The position numbers and the translations under genes are program-made. Positions 15,435 to 24,108 of a DNA stretch of 64,000 bases are shown here, piece after piece. Source of the DNA: Sphingobium sp. Leaf26 (GTDB lineage Bacteria; Pseudomonadota; Alphaproteobacteria; Sphingomonadales; Sphingomonadaceae); assembly GCF_001421665.1 (NCBI RefSeq), contig NZ_LMKV01000030.1, positions 124,001 through 188,000 of the forward strand, given 5' to 3'. The notes beneath the pieces were generated by a model, which saw nothing but the letters and a program-made list of their open reading frames with translations, was not told the origin of the DNA and did not search any database. Numbering within the stretch: position 1 is the first letter of the stretch; each line of letters begins with the position of its first letter.

Positions 15435-17479
15435 TCTGCCGGCACCAGTTGCGAAGGGATTTCCTGCGCGGTGGGCGCGGCGATGCGCCGGGCGGCAAGA
15501 CAGGTCTTCACGGTGAAGAACAGCAGCGAGAGCACCACCGCCAGGAACAGCGCCACCAGCGCGGCATCGACCCGGTCGTTGAAGATGATCCGCTGCATCT
15601 CCGCCATCGACTTGGCTGGGGCCAGCACTGTGCCCGCATCCGCCGCCGCACTAAACTTGGCGGCATGGGCCAGGAACCCCACCCTGACATCGGCAGAGAA
15701 GAGTTTCAGCCATCCCGCCGACAGGGTACAGATCAGCAACCATGCGGCCGGCACCATCGTCACCCAGGCGAACCGGTCCCGCTTCATCCGGAACAGGACG
15801 ACGGTACCCAACATCAGGGCGATGGCGGCCAGCATCTGGTTGGAGATGCCGAACACCGGCCAGAGCGTGTTCACCCCACCAAGCGGATCGGTGACGCCCT
15901 GATAGAGGAAGAAGCCCCAGGCCGCGACGCAGAAGCCGGTGGCGAGGATGCCGGGCACATGGCTCTTCGTGTCTTTGAAACCGGGCACGGCCAGCGCGAT
16001 CAGATCCTGCAACATGAAGCGCCCGGCGCGGGTGCCCGCGTCCACGGCGGTCAGGATGAACAGCGCCTCGAACAGGATGGCGAAATGATACCAGAAGGCT
16101 TTCATGCCCACGCCACCGACGACATGGCTGAAGATTTCCGCCATCGCGACCGCCAACGTGGGCGCGCCGCCCGCGCGGCTGATGATCGTATGTTCGCCGA
16201 CATCCTTCGCCGTCTGGGCGATCAGGTCGGGCGAGATCGGGAAGCCCATGGCGGTGACGGCGGCCGATGCGCTCGCCGCATCCGTGCCGATCAGCGCGGC
16301 GGGGCTGTTCATCGTGAAATAGATGCCGGGGTCCAGGATCGACGCGCCGACCAGCGCCATGATCGCCACGAACGCCTCCATCAGCATCGCGCCATAGCCG
16401 ATCATCGGCGCATGCGCCTCGCTGGCGATCAGCTTGGGCGTGGTGCCGCTGGCAATGAGGGCGTGGAAGCCGGAGACGGCGCCGCAGGCGATGGTGATGA
16501 ACAGGAAGGGGAAGAGGCCGCCCGACCAGACCGGGCCATTGCCGCCGACGAACTGGGTGACGGCGTGCATCTTGAGCGGCGGGGCCATGATGACGATGCC
16601 GATGGCCAGCGCGGCGATTGCCCCGATCTTGAGGAAGGTCGACAGATAATCGCGCGGCGCGAGCAGCAGCCAGACCGGCAGGACGGAGGCGACCGCGCCA
16701 TAGCCGATCAGGATCCAGCAGAGCTGTACCGGGGTGAAAGTGAAGACCGGCCCCCACACCGGCGATTGCGCGATCGCCTGCCCATAGACGATGGCCGCCA
16801 GCAGGCCGATCAGGCCCATGATCGACACTTCGCCGATCCGCCCCGGCCTGATCCAGCGGGTGTAAGCCCCCATCGCCATGGCCAGCGGCACGGTGGCGGC
16901 GACGGTGAACATGCCCCACGGGCTTTCCGCCAGTGCCTTCACGACGATCAGCGCCAGCACGGCAAGGATGATGACCATGATCATGAAGGCGCCGAACAGC
17001 GCGATGGTGCCCGCGACCTGCCCCATTTCCATGCGGATCAGTTCGCCCAGCGACTTGCCGTCGCGACGCATGGAGATGAACAGGACCATGAAGTCCTGCA
17101 CCGCGCCCGCCAGCACCACGCCGAAGATGATCCACAATGTGCCGGGCAGATAGCCCATCTGCGCCGCCAGCACCGGCCCCACCAGCGGTCCCGCGCCCGC
17201 GATCGCCGCGAAATGATGGCCGAACAGCACGGTGCGGTCAGTCGCGACATAATCCAGGCCATCGGCGCGGCGGATCGCCGGGGTCGGTCGTGCAGGATCG
17301 ATGCGCATCACATGGCGGGCGATGTAGAGGGCATAATAGCGATAGGCGACCAGGAAGCAGCAGACCGCCGCGACCACGATCCACAGCGCATTGACGGCCT
17401 CGCCGCGCGACACAGCTACCACGGTCAGCGCGATTGCACCGAGAATGGCAGTCAAAATCCAGGGAATGTGCCGGGTCAT
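15431..17479 (-). CDS. cstA: CstA family transporter (carbon starvation / pyruvate-peptide uptake)
   Basis: The 682-residue protein has about 16-18 membrane segments and typical CstA blocks: GHHFAAIAGAGPLVGPVLAAQMGYLPG and GAVQDFMVLFISMRRDGKSLGEL near the N-terminus, and FEALFILTAVDAGTRAGRFMLQD later. Characterised relatives import pyruvate or peptides under nutrient limitation. The frame is open upstream to 17551 but the ATG at 17479 gives the usual N-terminus. The long plus-strand frame across this gene is a composition artefact. Confidence 0.94.
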   Translation of the reverse strand: MTRHIPWILTAILGAIALTVVAVSRGEAVNALWIVVAAVCCFLVAYRYYALYIARHVMRIDPARPTPAIRRADGLDYVATDRTVLFGHHFAAIAGAGPLVGPVLAAQMGYLPGTLWIIFGVVLAGAVQDFMVLFISMRRDGKSLGELIRMEMGQVAGTIALFGAFMIMVIILAVLALIVVKALAESPWGMFTVAATVPLAMAMGAYTRWIRPGRIGEVSIMGLIGLLAAIVYGQAIAQSPVWGPVFTFTPVQLCWILIGYGAVASVLPVWLLLAPRDYLSTFLKIGAIAALAIGIVIMAPPLKMHAVTQFVGGNGPVWSGGLFPFLFITIACGAVSGFHALIASGTTPKLIASEAHAPMIGYGAMLMEAFVAIMALVGASILDPGIYFTMNSPAALIGTDAASASAAVTAMGFPISPDLIAQTAKDVGEHTIISRAGGAPTLAVAMAEIFSHVVGGVGMKAFWYHFAILFEALFILTAVDAGTRAGRFMLQDLIALAVPGFKDTKSHVPGILATGFCVAAWGFFLYQGVTDPLGGVNTLWPVFGISNQMLAAIALMLGTVVLFRMKRDRFAWVTMVPAAWLLICTLSAGWLKLFSADVRVGFLAHAAKFSAAADAGTVLAPAKSMAEMQRIIFNDRVDAALVALFLAVVLSLLFFTVKTCLAARRIAAPTAQEIPSQLVPAE

Positions 17480-17569
17480 GCCGCCTCGTCGATGCCAGAT
17501 TGTGGGTTCAGGAGTGGACGGGCACCCTAAGCCACTGGCGCCGAAAGACAACCGGCTACCTTCCGACGG

Positions 17570-17965
17570 CTACCTGCGTCGGAAGGGCCAGTCGATGACG
17601 GCGCTGGCCCAGAGCGCCCACCAGATGATGACCGGTTGCAGCGCAAGGCGCGGGCCGTGATACCACCAGTTCAGATGCGCGCCGCCCAAAGGAATGTCGT
17701 TCAGCGCATGGTTGATATTGGCGGGCCAGACACACAGCGCATAGAGCGCCAGCCCGATCCCGGCGGCGCGGCGCAATGGCGGGGTCATCAGGCCGATCGC
17801 CCCGGCCAGTTCGGCAATGCCCGTCAGTGCGACGACCAGTCCGGGGAGCGGCACCCAATCGGGCGTGATCGCGACGAAACCCGCCGGTCGCGCCAGATGC
17901 GCGATGCCGGCCAGTGCGTAGAGGGCGGCCAGCACATATCGGGCGATCGTCCGGCTGCGCTCCAC
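17570..17965 (-). CDS. DoxX-like family membrane protein
   Basis: The 131-residue protein has four predicted membrane helices and the DoxX-like layout: LAGIAHLARPAGFVAI, then GIAELAGAIGLM, then NHALNDIPLGG. DoxX-type proteins are linked to oxidoreductase modules, but this one has no defined partner. It follows the PNPOx-fold gene by 2 bp and is probably co-transcribed with it. Confidence 0.85.
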   Translation of the reverse strand: MERSRTIARYVLAALYALAGIAHLARPAGFVAITPDWVPLPGLVVALTGIAELAGAIGLMTPPLRRAAGIGLALYALCVWPANINHALNDIPLGGAHLNWWYHGPRLALQPVIIWWALWASAVIDWPFRRR

Positions 17966-17967
17966 GA

Positions 17968-18420
17968 TCAGTGCATCACGTCGATTTCCAGCTCGCCCTC
18001 ATCCTGCCCGTCCCAATAATGGGCGCGTTCGGCATGGACGTGGATCATCACCAGACCCGGCGTGTCGACGCCATCCTCGAACCACAGTTCAAGGTCGGGA
18101 TTCCAGTGATCGACAAACTGGCTGCGATCGCGGACCAGGTCAGCGCGCCCCTCCAGCGCGATGAACAGCGGCCGCTGACCAAACAATCCGCTCTTGCCGT
18201 GGAAGGACAGGCTGACCCGCGGGTCGCGTTCGATATCCCGCACCATCAGCGTATCTTCGGTGGTGAAATAATAGCTGTCCCCGCCATGGGCGACATCCTG
18301 ATTGTTGCTCATCGGTCGGGCGCCGATATGGCCGTCCTCGGTATGCGTCGACAGCATCGCAAAATCTATCTGCTGCATCTTCTCGGACAGGCTGGCGATC
18401 GTGTGCTGCATGGGCCTCAC
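17968..18420 (-). CDS. Pyridoxamine-5'-phosphate oxidase-fold protein (general stress protein 26-like)
   Basis: The 150-residue protein matches the split-barrel flavin-binding family: FAMLSTHTEDGHIGARPM at the N-terminus, YYFTTED, and RVSLSFHGK, ending with HYWDGQDEGELEI. Members bind FMN, F420 or haem; many are stress-induced. Starts at Met1 (18420) or Met4 are both possible. It faces the divergent cyclic phosphodiesterase gene across 115 bp. Confidence 0.88.
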   Translation of the reverse strand: MRPMQHTIASLSEKMQQIDFAMLSTHTEDGHIGARPMSNNQDVAHGGDSYYFTTEDTLMVRDIERDPRVSLSFHGKSGLFGQRPLFIALEGRADLVRDRSQFVDHWNPDLELWFEDGVDTPGLVMIHVHAERAHYWDGQDEGELEIDVMH

Positions 18421-18535
18421 TCCTTTCCTGTATCATGTTCCAACGCAGGACGGGGCGATTCGGGTTCCTGACCCGATCGACACAAAAGGGAATAGAACAT
18501 ATAAAGAACAAATTGCGTGATTCGGGAATCATCAC

Positions 18536-19087
18536 ATGGGCCGCCGGGCTGCATCCGCCTATCGTCTGTTCTTTGCGGTGAAGCCGCCGCCGGTGGTGAC
18601 GCGCCAGATCGACCATTATGCCCAGATACTGGCGGGCGGGAGCGCGCGGATATTGCCGTCGCACCAGCATGTAACGCTCGGTATTTCGGCCGACATGCCG
18701 ACTTATCCACAGGCGCTGATCGAGACGTTGCAGGGCGCGGCGATGCAGATCATGGCCGATCCCTTCGACCTGCTGCTCGATCGGCTGAGCTATGGCGGCC
18801 AGTCGGCGGCGCTGCGCCCGTCCCGCAGCAATGCGGCGCTGGCGCGGTTGCAGCGGCAGGTGGCAGAGGCGCTGAAACGGTCGGCCGCGCCGCCGCGGGA
18901 GGCGTGGACGTTCAGCCCGCACCAGACGCTCTTCTATCGCGACGGACCACCGGCGCAACGCCGCATCGACGGCTTTGGCTGGCGGGTGGAGGAACTGGTG
19001 CTGGTGTGCAGCCATGTCGGCCGCACCCGGCACGAGACGGTCGGCACATGGAGGCTACAGGGCGACGCGCAATATAGGTTGTTTTAG
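18536..19087 (+). CDS. thpR: RNA 2',3'-cyclic phosphodiesterase (2'-5' RNA ligase family)
   Basis: The 183-residue protein has both HxTx motifs of the 2H phosphoesterases: His45 in HQHVTLGI and His129 in FSPHQTLFY. It also has the RLFFAVKPP opening of the ThpR/LigT group. It should hydrolyse 2',3'-cyclic phosphates to 2'-phosphates on RNA. Its TAG stop (19085-19087) is the outer edge of a 105-bp repeat, so the insertion may have supplied the stop and trimmed the original C-terminus. Confidence 0.88.
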   Translation: MGRRAASAYRLFFAVKPPPVVTRQIDHYAQILAGGSARILPSHQHVTLGISADMPTYPQALIETLQGAAMQIMADPFDLLLDRLSYGGQSAALRPSRSNAALARLQRQVAEALKRSAAPPREAWTFSPHQTLFYRDGPPAQRRIDGFGWRVEELVLVCSHVGRTRHETVGTWRLQGDAQYRLF

Positions 19088-19189
19088 AGCATCGTGCGGA
19101 AAAGTGGGAACCGGTTTTTCGCTTAAAACGATGCGACGACAAAAAACTGGAGCGCGCGACCTGCATCGGATTTAACGCAGCGCGCTCCA
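19085..19189 (-). repeat. 105-bp two-hairpin repeat, copy 1
   Basis: This is one of four copies (others at 33656, 53454, 59129), here inverted relative to them. One half contains the arms GCATCGT...ACGATGC around GTGGGAACCGGTTTTTCGC; the other half is a hairpin with arms GAGCGCGC/GCGCGCTC. The outer ends are TAGAGC/GCTCTA; in this copy the far end has drifted to GCTCCA. It begins at the TAG stop of the upstream gene. Confidence 0.85.
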
Positions 19190-19237
19190 GGGGGCAGGAG
19201 CGAGAAGGGGCCACGACCTATCCCTCATTCCCGACAT

Positions 19238-19265
19238 CCGTTCGCCCTGAGCCTGTCGAAGGGCT
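19238..19265. repeat. Sphingomonad-type interspersed repeat, short copy
   Basis: The stretch CCGTTCGCCCTGAGCCTGTC, followed by GAAGGGC, matches the palindromic interspersed repeat seen across sphingomonad genomes. Related but longer copies are at 20335-20452 and 23166-23335. The surrounding 19190-19371 holds nothing else that I recognise. Confidence 0.65.
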
Positions 19266-19371
19266 GCACTTCTTCTTCAAAACGCGACGTCGCATAGAAA
19301 GGACGGGGCTTAGACAGGCCCAGCCCGAACGGATGGTGGCTGTTCGCTTCGGCTCGAACCCACCCGCCCAT

Positions 19372-19674
19372 TCACCGCTTGCGCACGAATTCCGCACGCA
19401 GCACCAGCCCCTTGATCCCGTCGTACCGGCAGTCGATCTCCTGCGCGTCGCCGGTCAGGCGGATCGACTTGATGAGCGTGCCGCGCTTCAGCGTCTGGCC
19501 CGCGCCCTTGACGGTCAGATCCTTGATCAGCGTCACCTGATCGCCATCGGCCAGCAGGTTGCCGACCGAATCGCGCACCTCGACGGCACTGGCCGCGTCC
19601 GGTCGCGCGGCGGCATCGGCCGCGCTGATCCATTCGCCGCTGGCTTCGTCATAGACATAATCGTCGTCGGCCAT
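19372..19674 (-). CDS. PhnA/YjdM-like domain protein
   Basis: The 100-residue protein carries the PhnA C-terminal domain: VRDSVGNLLADGDQVTLIKD, LTVKGAGQTLKRGTLIKSIRL, and EIDCRYDGIKGLVLRAEFVRK. The N-terminal zinc ribbon of E. coli YjdM is absent; only a short acidic lead (MADDDYVYDEASGEW) precedes it. Despite the name there is no good evidence for a role in phosphonate use. It lies 3 bp after the engB stop on the same strand. Confidence 0.85.
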   Translation of the reverse strand: MADDDYVYDEASGEWISAADAAARPDAASAVEVRDSVGNLLADGDQVTLIKDLTVKGAGQTLKRGTLIKSIRLTGDAQEIDCRYDGIKGLVLRAEFVRKR

Positions 19675-19677
19675 GGC

Positions 19678-20331
19678 TTATCCCTGACTGACAGCTTCCA
19701 GAACCGCGGCGCGCAGTTCGGGAATGCCCATGCCCTTTTCGCTCGACGTGGCGATGATGTCCGGGTGGGCGGCGGGGCGCTTGCGGATCGCGTCGGCGGT
19801 CTGCTGCGTCACGGTGGCGAGTTCGCTCGCCTTGATCTTGTCGCTCTTGGTCAGGACGATGCGATAGCTGACCGCCGCGCCGTCCAGCATGTCGAGCATG
19901 TCGGTATCGACATCCTTGATGCCATGGCGGCTGTCGATCAGCACCAGCGCGCGCTTCAACGCCGCGCGCCCGCGCAGATAGTCGTTCACCAGGAACTTCC
20001 ATTTGCGCACGATATCCTTGGGCGCCTTGGCATAGCCATAGCCCGGCATGTCGACCAGGCGGAAGCGCAGCGGATCGCCCACGTCGAAGAAGTTCAGTTC
20101 CTGCGTGCGCCCCGGCGTGTTGGACGTACGGGCGAGGCCATTGCGGTTGGTCAGCGCGTTCAGCAGCGACGACTTGCCGACATTGGATCGCCCGGCAAAG
20201 GCGACTTCGTTCACGTCCATGTCGGGCAGGAAATCGAGCGTCGGCGCGGATTTGAGGAAGGCGATCGGGCCGGAAAAGACCTTGCGGGCTTCCTCGACCA
20301 GGGCGGTGTAGTCTTCTTCTGTCACATTCAT
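19678..20331 (-). CDS. engB: Ribosome biogenesis GTPase YihA/YsxC
   Basis: The 217-residue protein has a full set of G motifs: [11 protein letters not shown] (residues 47-57), the switch region with [17 protein letters not shown] (G3) and TKSD (G4). It assists late assembly of the large ribosomal subunit. The start lies 4 bp from the edge of an interspersed repeat (20335-20452), so the repeat occupies its leader. Its place downstream of yidC is the common alphaproteobacterial order. Confidence 0.95.
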   Translation of the reverse strand: MNVTEEDYTALVEEARKVFSGPIAFLKSAPTLDFLPDMDVNEVAFAGRSNVGKSSLLNALTNRNGLARTSNTPGRTQELNFFDVGDPLRFRLVDMPGYGYAKAPKDIVRKWKFLVNDYLRGRAALKRALVLIDSRHGIKDVDTDMLDMLDGAAVSYRIVLTKSDKIKASELATVTQQTADAIRKRPAAHPDIIATSSEKGMGIPELRAAVLEAVSQG

Positions 20332-20334
20332 TCT

Positions 20335-20452
20335 CCGTTCGCCCTGAGTAGCCGCTGAGCAAAGTCGAAGCGGCGTATCGAAGGGCCGAAGGCCGCGCGA
20401 TGCTTCGATACGGGCCTTCGGCTTCGCTCAGTCCCAACTCAGCACGAACGGG
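20335..20452. repeat. Sphingomonad-type interspersed repeat between yidC and engB
   Basis: This 118-bp block has inverted ends (CCGTTCGCCCTGAGT ... AACTCAGCACGAACGG) and an internal segment CGATGCTTCGATACGGG. The same order occurs at 23166-23335. It fills almost the whole space between the yidC stop and the engB start. Confidence 0.7.
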
Positions 20453-20468
20453 GACTTGATGGGCTTGG

Positions 20469-22169
20469 TTACTTGGCCGTCGCGGGGGCAGGGACCGGGT
20501 GCTTGCGATAAAGCCACCATTGCTGCGCCATCGACAGGCAGTTGTTGGTGATCCAGTAGACCAGCAGGCCCGCCGCGAACGGCGCCATGATGAACATCAT
20601 CATCCATGGCATGATCGAGAAGATCTGCTGCTGCATCGGGTCCATCTGGGCCGGGTTCAGCTTGAACTGGAAATACATGCTGATGCCCAGCAGCAGCGCC
20701 AGCACACCGATCGCCAGGAAGGACGGCGGGGTGAAGGGCAGCAGGCCGAACAGGTTCAATATGTGCATCGGGTCGGGCGCGGACAGATCCTTGATCCACA
20801 GCACGAAGGGCTGGTGCCGCATTTCGATCGTGAGCTGCAACACTTTGTAGAGCGCGAAGAAGATCGGGATCTGGATGAAGATGGGCAGGCATCCGGCGAG
20901 CGGATTGACCTTCTCCGTCTTGTACAGCGCCATCATCTCCTGCTGGAGGCGGGGCTTGTCGTCCTTATACCTCTCCTGCAACAGCTTCATCTTGGGCTGC
21001 ACCGCGCGCATCGCCGCCATGCTGGCGAACTGGCGCTGCGCGACCGGGAACATGAGCGCACGGACGCAGAAGGTCAGGCCGATGATCGCGACGCCGAAAT
21101 TGCCCAGCGTCTCGAACAGCCAGTGCAGCAGCGCGAAGATCGGCTTTTCGAACCAGTAGAACCAGCCCCAGTCGATCGCCCGGTCGAACAGCGGGATGCC
21201 GGCATCCTGATAGGCTTCCAGCGTCTTCACTTCCTTCGCGCCCACGAACAGGCGCATGGTCTGGGTCGCGGCCTTGCCAGGGGCGAGCATGGTCGAACCC
21301 AGCGCGGCGTCAGCCTGATATTGTGTGCCTGCACCTTTACGGAACTGGCCGGCAAAGTCGGCATCGGTGGTCGGGACCAGTGCGGACAGCCAATATTTGT
21401 CGGTGAAACCGATCCAGCCGCCCTTGGACTGGAAGCTCTGGGTCGACGGACCCTTGTCCAGATCCTTGTAATTCACGTCGTAATTGGCAGCGCCGTTGAA
21501 CACGCCCATCGGGCCGACATGGATGGTCCAGGTGTCGGGATCTTTGGGGATGCCGGTGCGGCTGATATAGCTGTAGGGCTTCACGCCCACCGCGCCTGCG
21601 CCGGTGTTCGACACCTTCTGCGCGGCCGAGATCATGTAATTGGCGTCAACCGACAGGCGGATTTCGAAGGTCTGGCCGGCACCGTTGTTCCAGGTCAGCG
21701 TGACCGGGCTGGTCGGGGTCAGTTCGCTGCCCTGCGCGGTCCAGACCGTGTCCTTGTTCGGCGTCTTCAACCCCTCGCCCTGCCAGCCGAAGCCGGCGAA
21801 ATAGGCGTCGGCGGTGCCGCTGGGGCTGTAAAGCCGGACGGCCGGCGAATCCTTGGCGATCGTCTCGCTGTAGGTCGGCAAGACGATATCGTCGATGCGC
21901 GCACCCTTCAGGTTGATCGATCCGGTCAGCTTGGGCGTGCGGATCGGCACGCGCGGGCTTTCCTTCAGCACGATCGCGCGATCGCGAATCACGGCCGAGC
22001 CATCGGCCGTGTCGGTGCCGGGCGCGGCGACCGGCGTGGTCTTGCCGCCTTCTATCTTCGTCACCGGCGGATTGGCCGCCGGGAAGACATAGTGCGAGAC
22101 ATAGGGCCAGCCGAACAGGATCGCTGCGGTCAGCAGCACCGCCAGAATGATATTCTTCTTATCGTCCAC
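20469..22169 (-). CDS. yidC: Membrane protein insertase YidC
   Basis: The 566-residue protein has an N-terminal anchor (ILAVLLTAAILFGWPYV), a large periplasmic domain (about 60-350) and the conserved insertase core with five C-terminal spans, including ITFCVRA-type LTFCVRALMFPVAQRQ with the conserved groove arginine. YidC inserts and folds inner-membrane proteins, alone or with SecYEG. It lies in the order rpmH-rnpA-yidD-yidC-engB. Confidence 0.97.
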   Translation of the reverse strand: MDDKKNIILAVLLTAAILFGWPYVSHYVFPAANPPVTKIEGGKTTPVAAPGTDTADGSAVIRDRAIVLKESPRVPIRTPKLTGSINLKGARIDDIVLPTYSETIAKDSPAVRLYSPSGTADAYFAGFGWQGEGLKTPNKDTVWTAQGSELTPTSPVTLTWNNGAGQTFEIRLSVDANYMISAAQKVSNTGAGAVGVKPYSYISRTGIPKDPDTWTIHVGPMGVFNGAANYDVNYKDLDKGPSTQSFQSKGGWIGFTDKYWLSALVPTTDADFAGQFRKGAGTQYQADAALGSTMLAPGKAATQTMRLFVGAKEVKTLEAYQDAGIPLFDRAIDWGWFYWFEKPIFALLHWLFETLGNFGVAIIGLTFCVRALMFPVAQRQFASMAAMRAVQPKMKLLQERYKDDKPRLQQEMMALYKTEKVNPLAGCLPIFIQIPIFFALYKVLQLTIEMRHQPFVLWIKDLSAPDPMHILNLFGLLPFTPPSFLAIGVLALLLGISMYFQFKLNPAQMDPMQQQIFSIMPWMMMFIMAPFAAGLLVYWITNNCLSMAQQWWLYRKHPVPAPATAK

Positions 22170-22203
22170 TGTGTTCGGCTCCGCCGTCTTATGTCTATGT
22201 CTG

Positions 22204-22419
22204 TCAGGGAACGGGATCGTAGCCCGAGCCGCCCCATGGGTGGCATCGCATTAGCCGCTTGAACCCCAGCCAGCTACCCTTGATCGCGCCATATTTGCGG
22301 ATCGCCTGAATAGTATATTCCGAACAGGATGGGGCGTAGCGGCAGGTAGGGGGCAGGATGCGGGAAGGGCCGACCTGCCAGAAGCGCGCGATGAAGATCA
22401 GCAGCCGGGCGATCATCAC
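22204..22419 (-). CDS. yidD: Membrane protein insertion efficiency factor YidD
   Basis: The 71-residue protein shows the YidD pattern: amphipathic N-terminal helix, RILPPTCRYAPSCSEYTIQA with three conserved cysteines, and RLMRCHPWGGSGYDPVP at the C-terminus. It aids YidC-dependent insertion. The start overlaps the rnpA stop by 4 bp. Confidence 0.96.
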   Translation of the reverse strand: MMIARLLIFIARFWQVGPSRILPPTCRYAPSCSEYTIQAIRKYGAIKGSWLGFKRLMRCHPWGGSGYDPVP

Positions 22420-22865
22420 TCCTCCCCGCTGGCGGGGAGGTGGCGGCCCGAAGGGGCGTCGGAGGGGGACTGCCTCTTGGCGCGATTCACCCTGGGCCTC
22501 GTCTTGCCCTTCCCGCGCGAAGGATCGCGCGGCGGGTCGATCGGGCGCGCCATGATCTTGCCCAGCGCCTTGCCCAATTCGGCATGCAGCAGGGTGAAAT
22601 TGCGCTCGATCCCGCCATCCCGGCCGATCAGCACATGGTCGGCGCCGGCAATGCCGTGCAGCGGCAGCAGCGCGCGCGCCAGAACGCGAAAACGGCGCTT
22701 CATCCGGTTGCGGATGACAGCGCCGCCTACTTTCTTGGTCACCGTGATGCCATACCGCATCGCCGGATCGCCGTCGCCGCGCTCGCGCACCAGCAGGACA
22801 AAGCCCGGCATGGGGGCGCGGCGTCCGCGATTCGCCGCCAGAAAATCCGCGCGCCGGACCATCAT
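22416..22865 (-). CDS. rnpA: Ribonuclease P protein component
   Basis: The 149-residue product has the RnpA core: FLAANRG, YGITVTKKVGGAVIRNRMKRRFR (RNR motif on the conserved helix) and a C-terminal basic extension of about 35 residues beyond the usual end. It joins the RNase P RNA in tRNA 5' maturation. The frame is open to 23039, across rpmH, so the start is inferred: the paired ATGs at 22865/22862 give the usual N-terminus (MMVRRADFLAANRG). A non-ATG start slightly upstream cannot be excluded. Confidence 0.9.
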   Translation of the reverse strand: MMVRRADFLAANRGRRAPMPGFVLLVRERGDGDPAMRYGITVTKKVGGAVIRNRMKRRFRVLARALLPLHGIAGADHVLIGRDGGIERNFTLLHAELGKALGKIMARPIDPPRDPSRGKGKTRPRVNRAKRQSPSDAPSGRHLPASGEE

Positions 22866-22897
22866 GACCGGCGCAGCAGCATTTTCGGGCGTTGAAA

Positions 22898-23032
22898 TCA
22901 GGCGCTCAGGCTCTTGCGGCCGCGCGAACGGCGTGCGCGAATCACATTGCGGCCACCGGGGGTCGCCATGCGGGCGCGGAAACCGTGACGGCGCTTCCGA
23001 ACCAGATTGCTCGGCTGAAAAGTGCGCTTCAT
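22898..23032 (-). CDS. rpmH: 50S ribosomal protein L34
   Basis: The 44-residue ORF reads [20 protein letters not shown], then [20 protein letters not shown], ending SLSA. This is a complete bL34. It lies about 32 bp upstream of rnpA in the universal rpmH-rnpA order. A hairpin followed by a T-run sits about 40 bp upstream of its start on the same strand (23072-23098). Confidence 0.97.
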   Translation of the reverse strand: MKRTFQPSNLVRKRRHGFRARMATPGGRNVIRARRSRGRKSLSA

Positions 23033-23071
23033 CGTTCATTCCTCAAAAACAGATAGAGAATCGGGCGTGAC

Positions 23072-23098
23072 AAAAAAGGGCCGCCAAATCAGCGGCCA
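23072..23098 (-). terminator. Intrinsic terminator or attenuator upstream of rpmH
   Basis: On the minus strand a GGCCGC/GCGGCC stem with a 7-base loop is followed directly by CTTTTTT. This is a standard intrinsic terminator. It lies between the DsbA-like gene and rpmH, only about 40 bp before the rpmH start, so it either ends upstream transcription or attenuates rpmH if the promoter lies farther up. Confidence 0.75.
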
Positions 23099-23165
23099 CC
23101 AGTCAGGGGGCGTCCGATAGGCAAAAGGGGGGGGCAAGTCAATGGCGGCTGGCAGGATTCATGGG

Positions 23166-23335
23166 CCGTTCGTCCTGAGTAGCCACTGCGCCCTTCGACG
23201 GCCTGCTTGCGACAGGCGCTCAGGATAAACTTCGCCAGAGGTGAAGCCGACATGGCGCATCGACCGATCACGCTCTGCGCTTGATGCTTCGATACGGGTC
23301 TGCGTCAGGCTCAGACCCTAACTCGGCATGAACGG
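23166..23335. repeat. Sphingomonad-type interspersed repeat upstream of rpmH
   Basis: It begins CCGTTCGTCCTGAGTAGCC, contains CTTCGACGGCCTGC and CGATGCTTCGATACGGG, and ends with an AACTCGGCATGAACGG segment that mirrors its start. Its order matches the 20335-20452 copy, with about 50 bp more in the middle. Together with the terminator it fills the 309-bp gap between rpmH and the DsbA-like gene. Confidence 0.7.
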
Positions 23336-23341
23336 GTTTTG

Positions 23342-24106
23342 CTACTTCCCCCGCGCGCTCGCCACGCCGTCCTTGAGTGCGTCATAGCCCACCGCGCCGT
23401 TCAGCACCTGGCCGCCGATCACGAAGGTTGGGGTGCCGCTGGCCTGCAATTTCTGGGCAAGCGCGATGTTGGACTGTATTTCCGCATCATATTTGGACGA
23501 CGCGATGGCCGATTCGGCTTCCGACTTGGTCAGGCCCGCCTTGGCGGCGGCGGCCAATATCGTTTCGCGTGTCACCTTGCCCGCGCCGTAGAGCGCCCGG
23601 TGATAGGGCATATATTGGCCGCGCTCGGCGGCGAGCAACGACACTTTGGCCGCGTCGCTGCTGGCGTCCGACAGGATCGGCAGTTCGCGATAGACGACCT
23701 TCACCTTCGAATCGCTGCCGACCAGCTTCGCCAGATCGGGGAGCGAGGCGCGGCAATAGCCGCAGGCATAGTCGAAGAATTCGACCACGGTGACGTCGGC
23801 ATTGGCCGCGCCTTCCCACGCCCCGGCATAGGGGGTTTCGAGCGTGCTGCGGCTGGCGTCGATCGTGCTCGACATGCGCCTGGCCTGCAACTTCTCCACC
23901 GCCTGCGGGATGATTTCGGGGTGCTCCAATATATAATCATGCACGATCTTCTCGATCGCGGCCTTATCCGTGGCGTTGACGCTGGCGGGCGCCTGCGCGG
24001 CCAGTGCGACGCCGGCAATGGCGGTCAGGGCGAGGGCGCCAAGGGTCATCTGTATGGTCCTGTTGGAAAGGGCCGCGCGAAAGCTGGGCCGGGTCTGGTG
24101 TGTCAT
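23342..24106 (-). CDS. DsbA-family thiol:disulfide protein (Com1/ScsC-like)
   Basis: The 254-residue protein has a signal/anchor helix (about 18-38), a short N-terminal helical arm (DKAAIEKIVHDYILEHPEII) and a thioredoxin-fold domain with the CxxC site Cys115-Gly-Tyr-Cys118 in FFDYACGYCRA, plus the cis-proline loop GTPTFVIGG. It should catalyse disulfide formation or isomerisation in the periplasm. DsbB at 4686-5180 is a plausible electron acceptor. It follows the M48 protease gene by 2 bp, so the two form an operon of envelope-quality functions. Confidence 0.93.
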   Translation of the reverse strand: MTHQTRPSFRAALSNRTIQMTLGALALTAIAGVALAAQAPASVNATDKAAIEKIVHDYILEHPEIIPQAVEKLQARRMSSTIDASRSTLETPYAGAWEGAANADVTVVEFFDYACGYCRASLPDLAKLVGSDSKVKVVYRELPILSDASSDAAKVSLLAAERGQYMPYHRALYGAGKVTRETILAAAAKAGLTKSEAESAIASSKYDAEIQSNIALAQKLQASGTPTFVIGGQVLNGAVGYDALKDGVASARGK

Positions 24107-24108
24107 AT

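Noticed and set aside
15449..17530. 693-codon plus-strand frame across cstA
   Set aside because: The translation is rich in Arg, Asp, Gln and His with no domain; it mirrors a clear CstA transporter.
18140..19033. 297-codon minus-strand frame over the PNPOx-fold and thpR region
   Set aside because: It overlaps two supported genes in other frames or strands and shows no domain.
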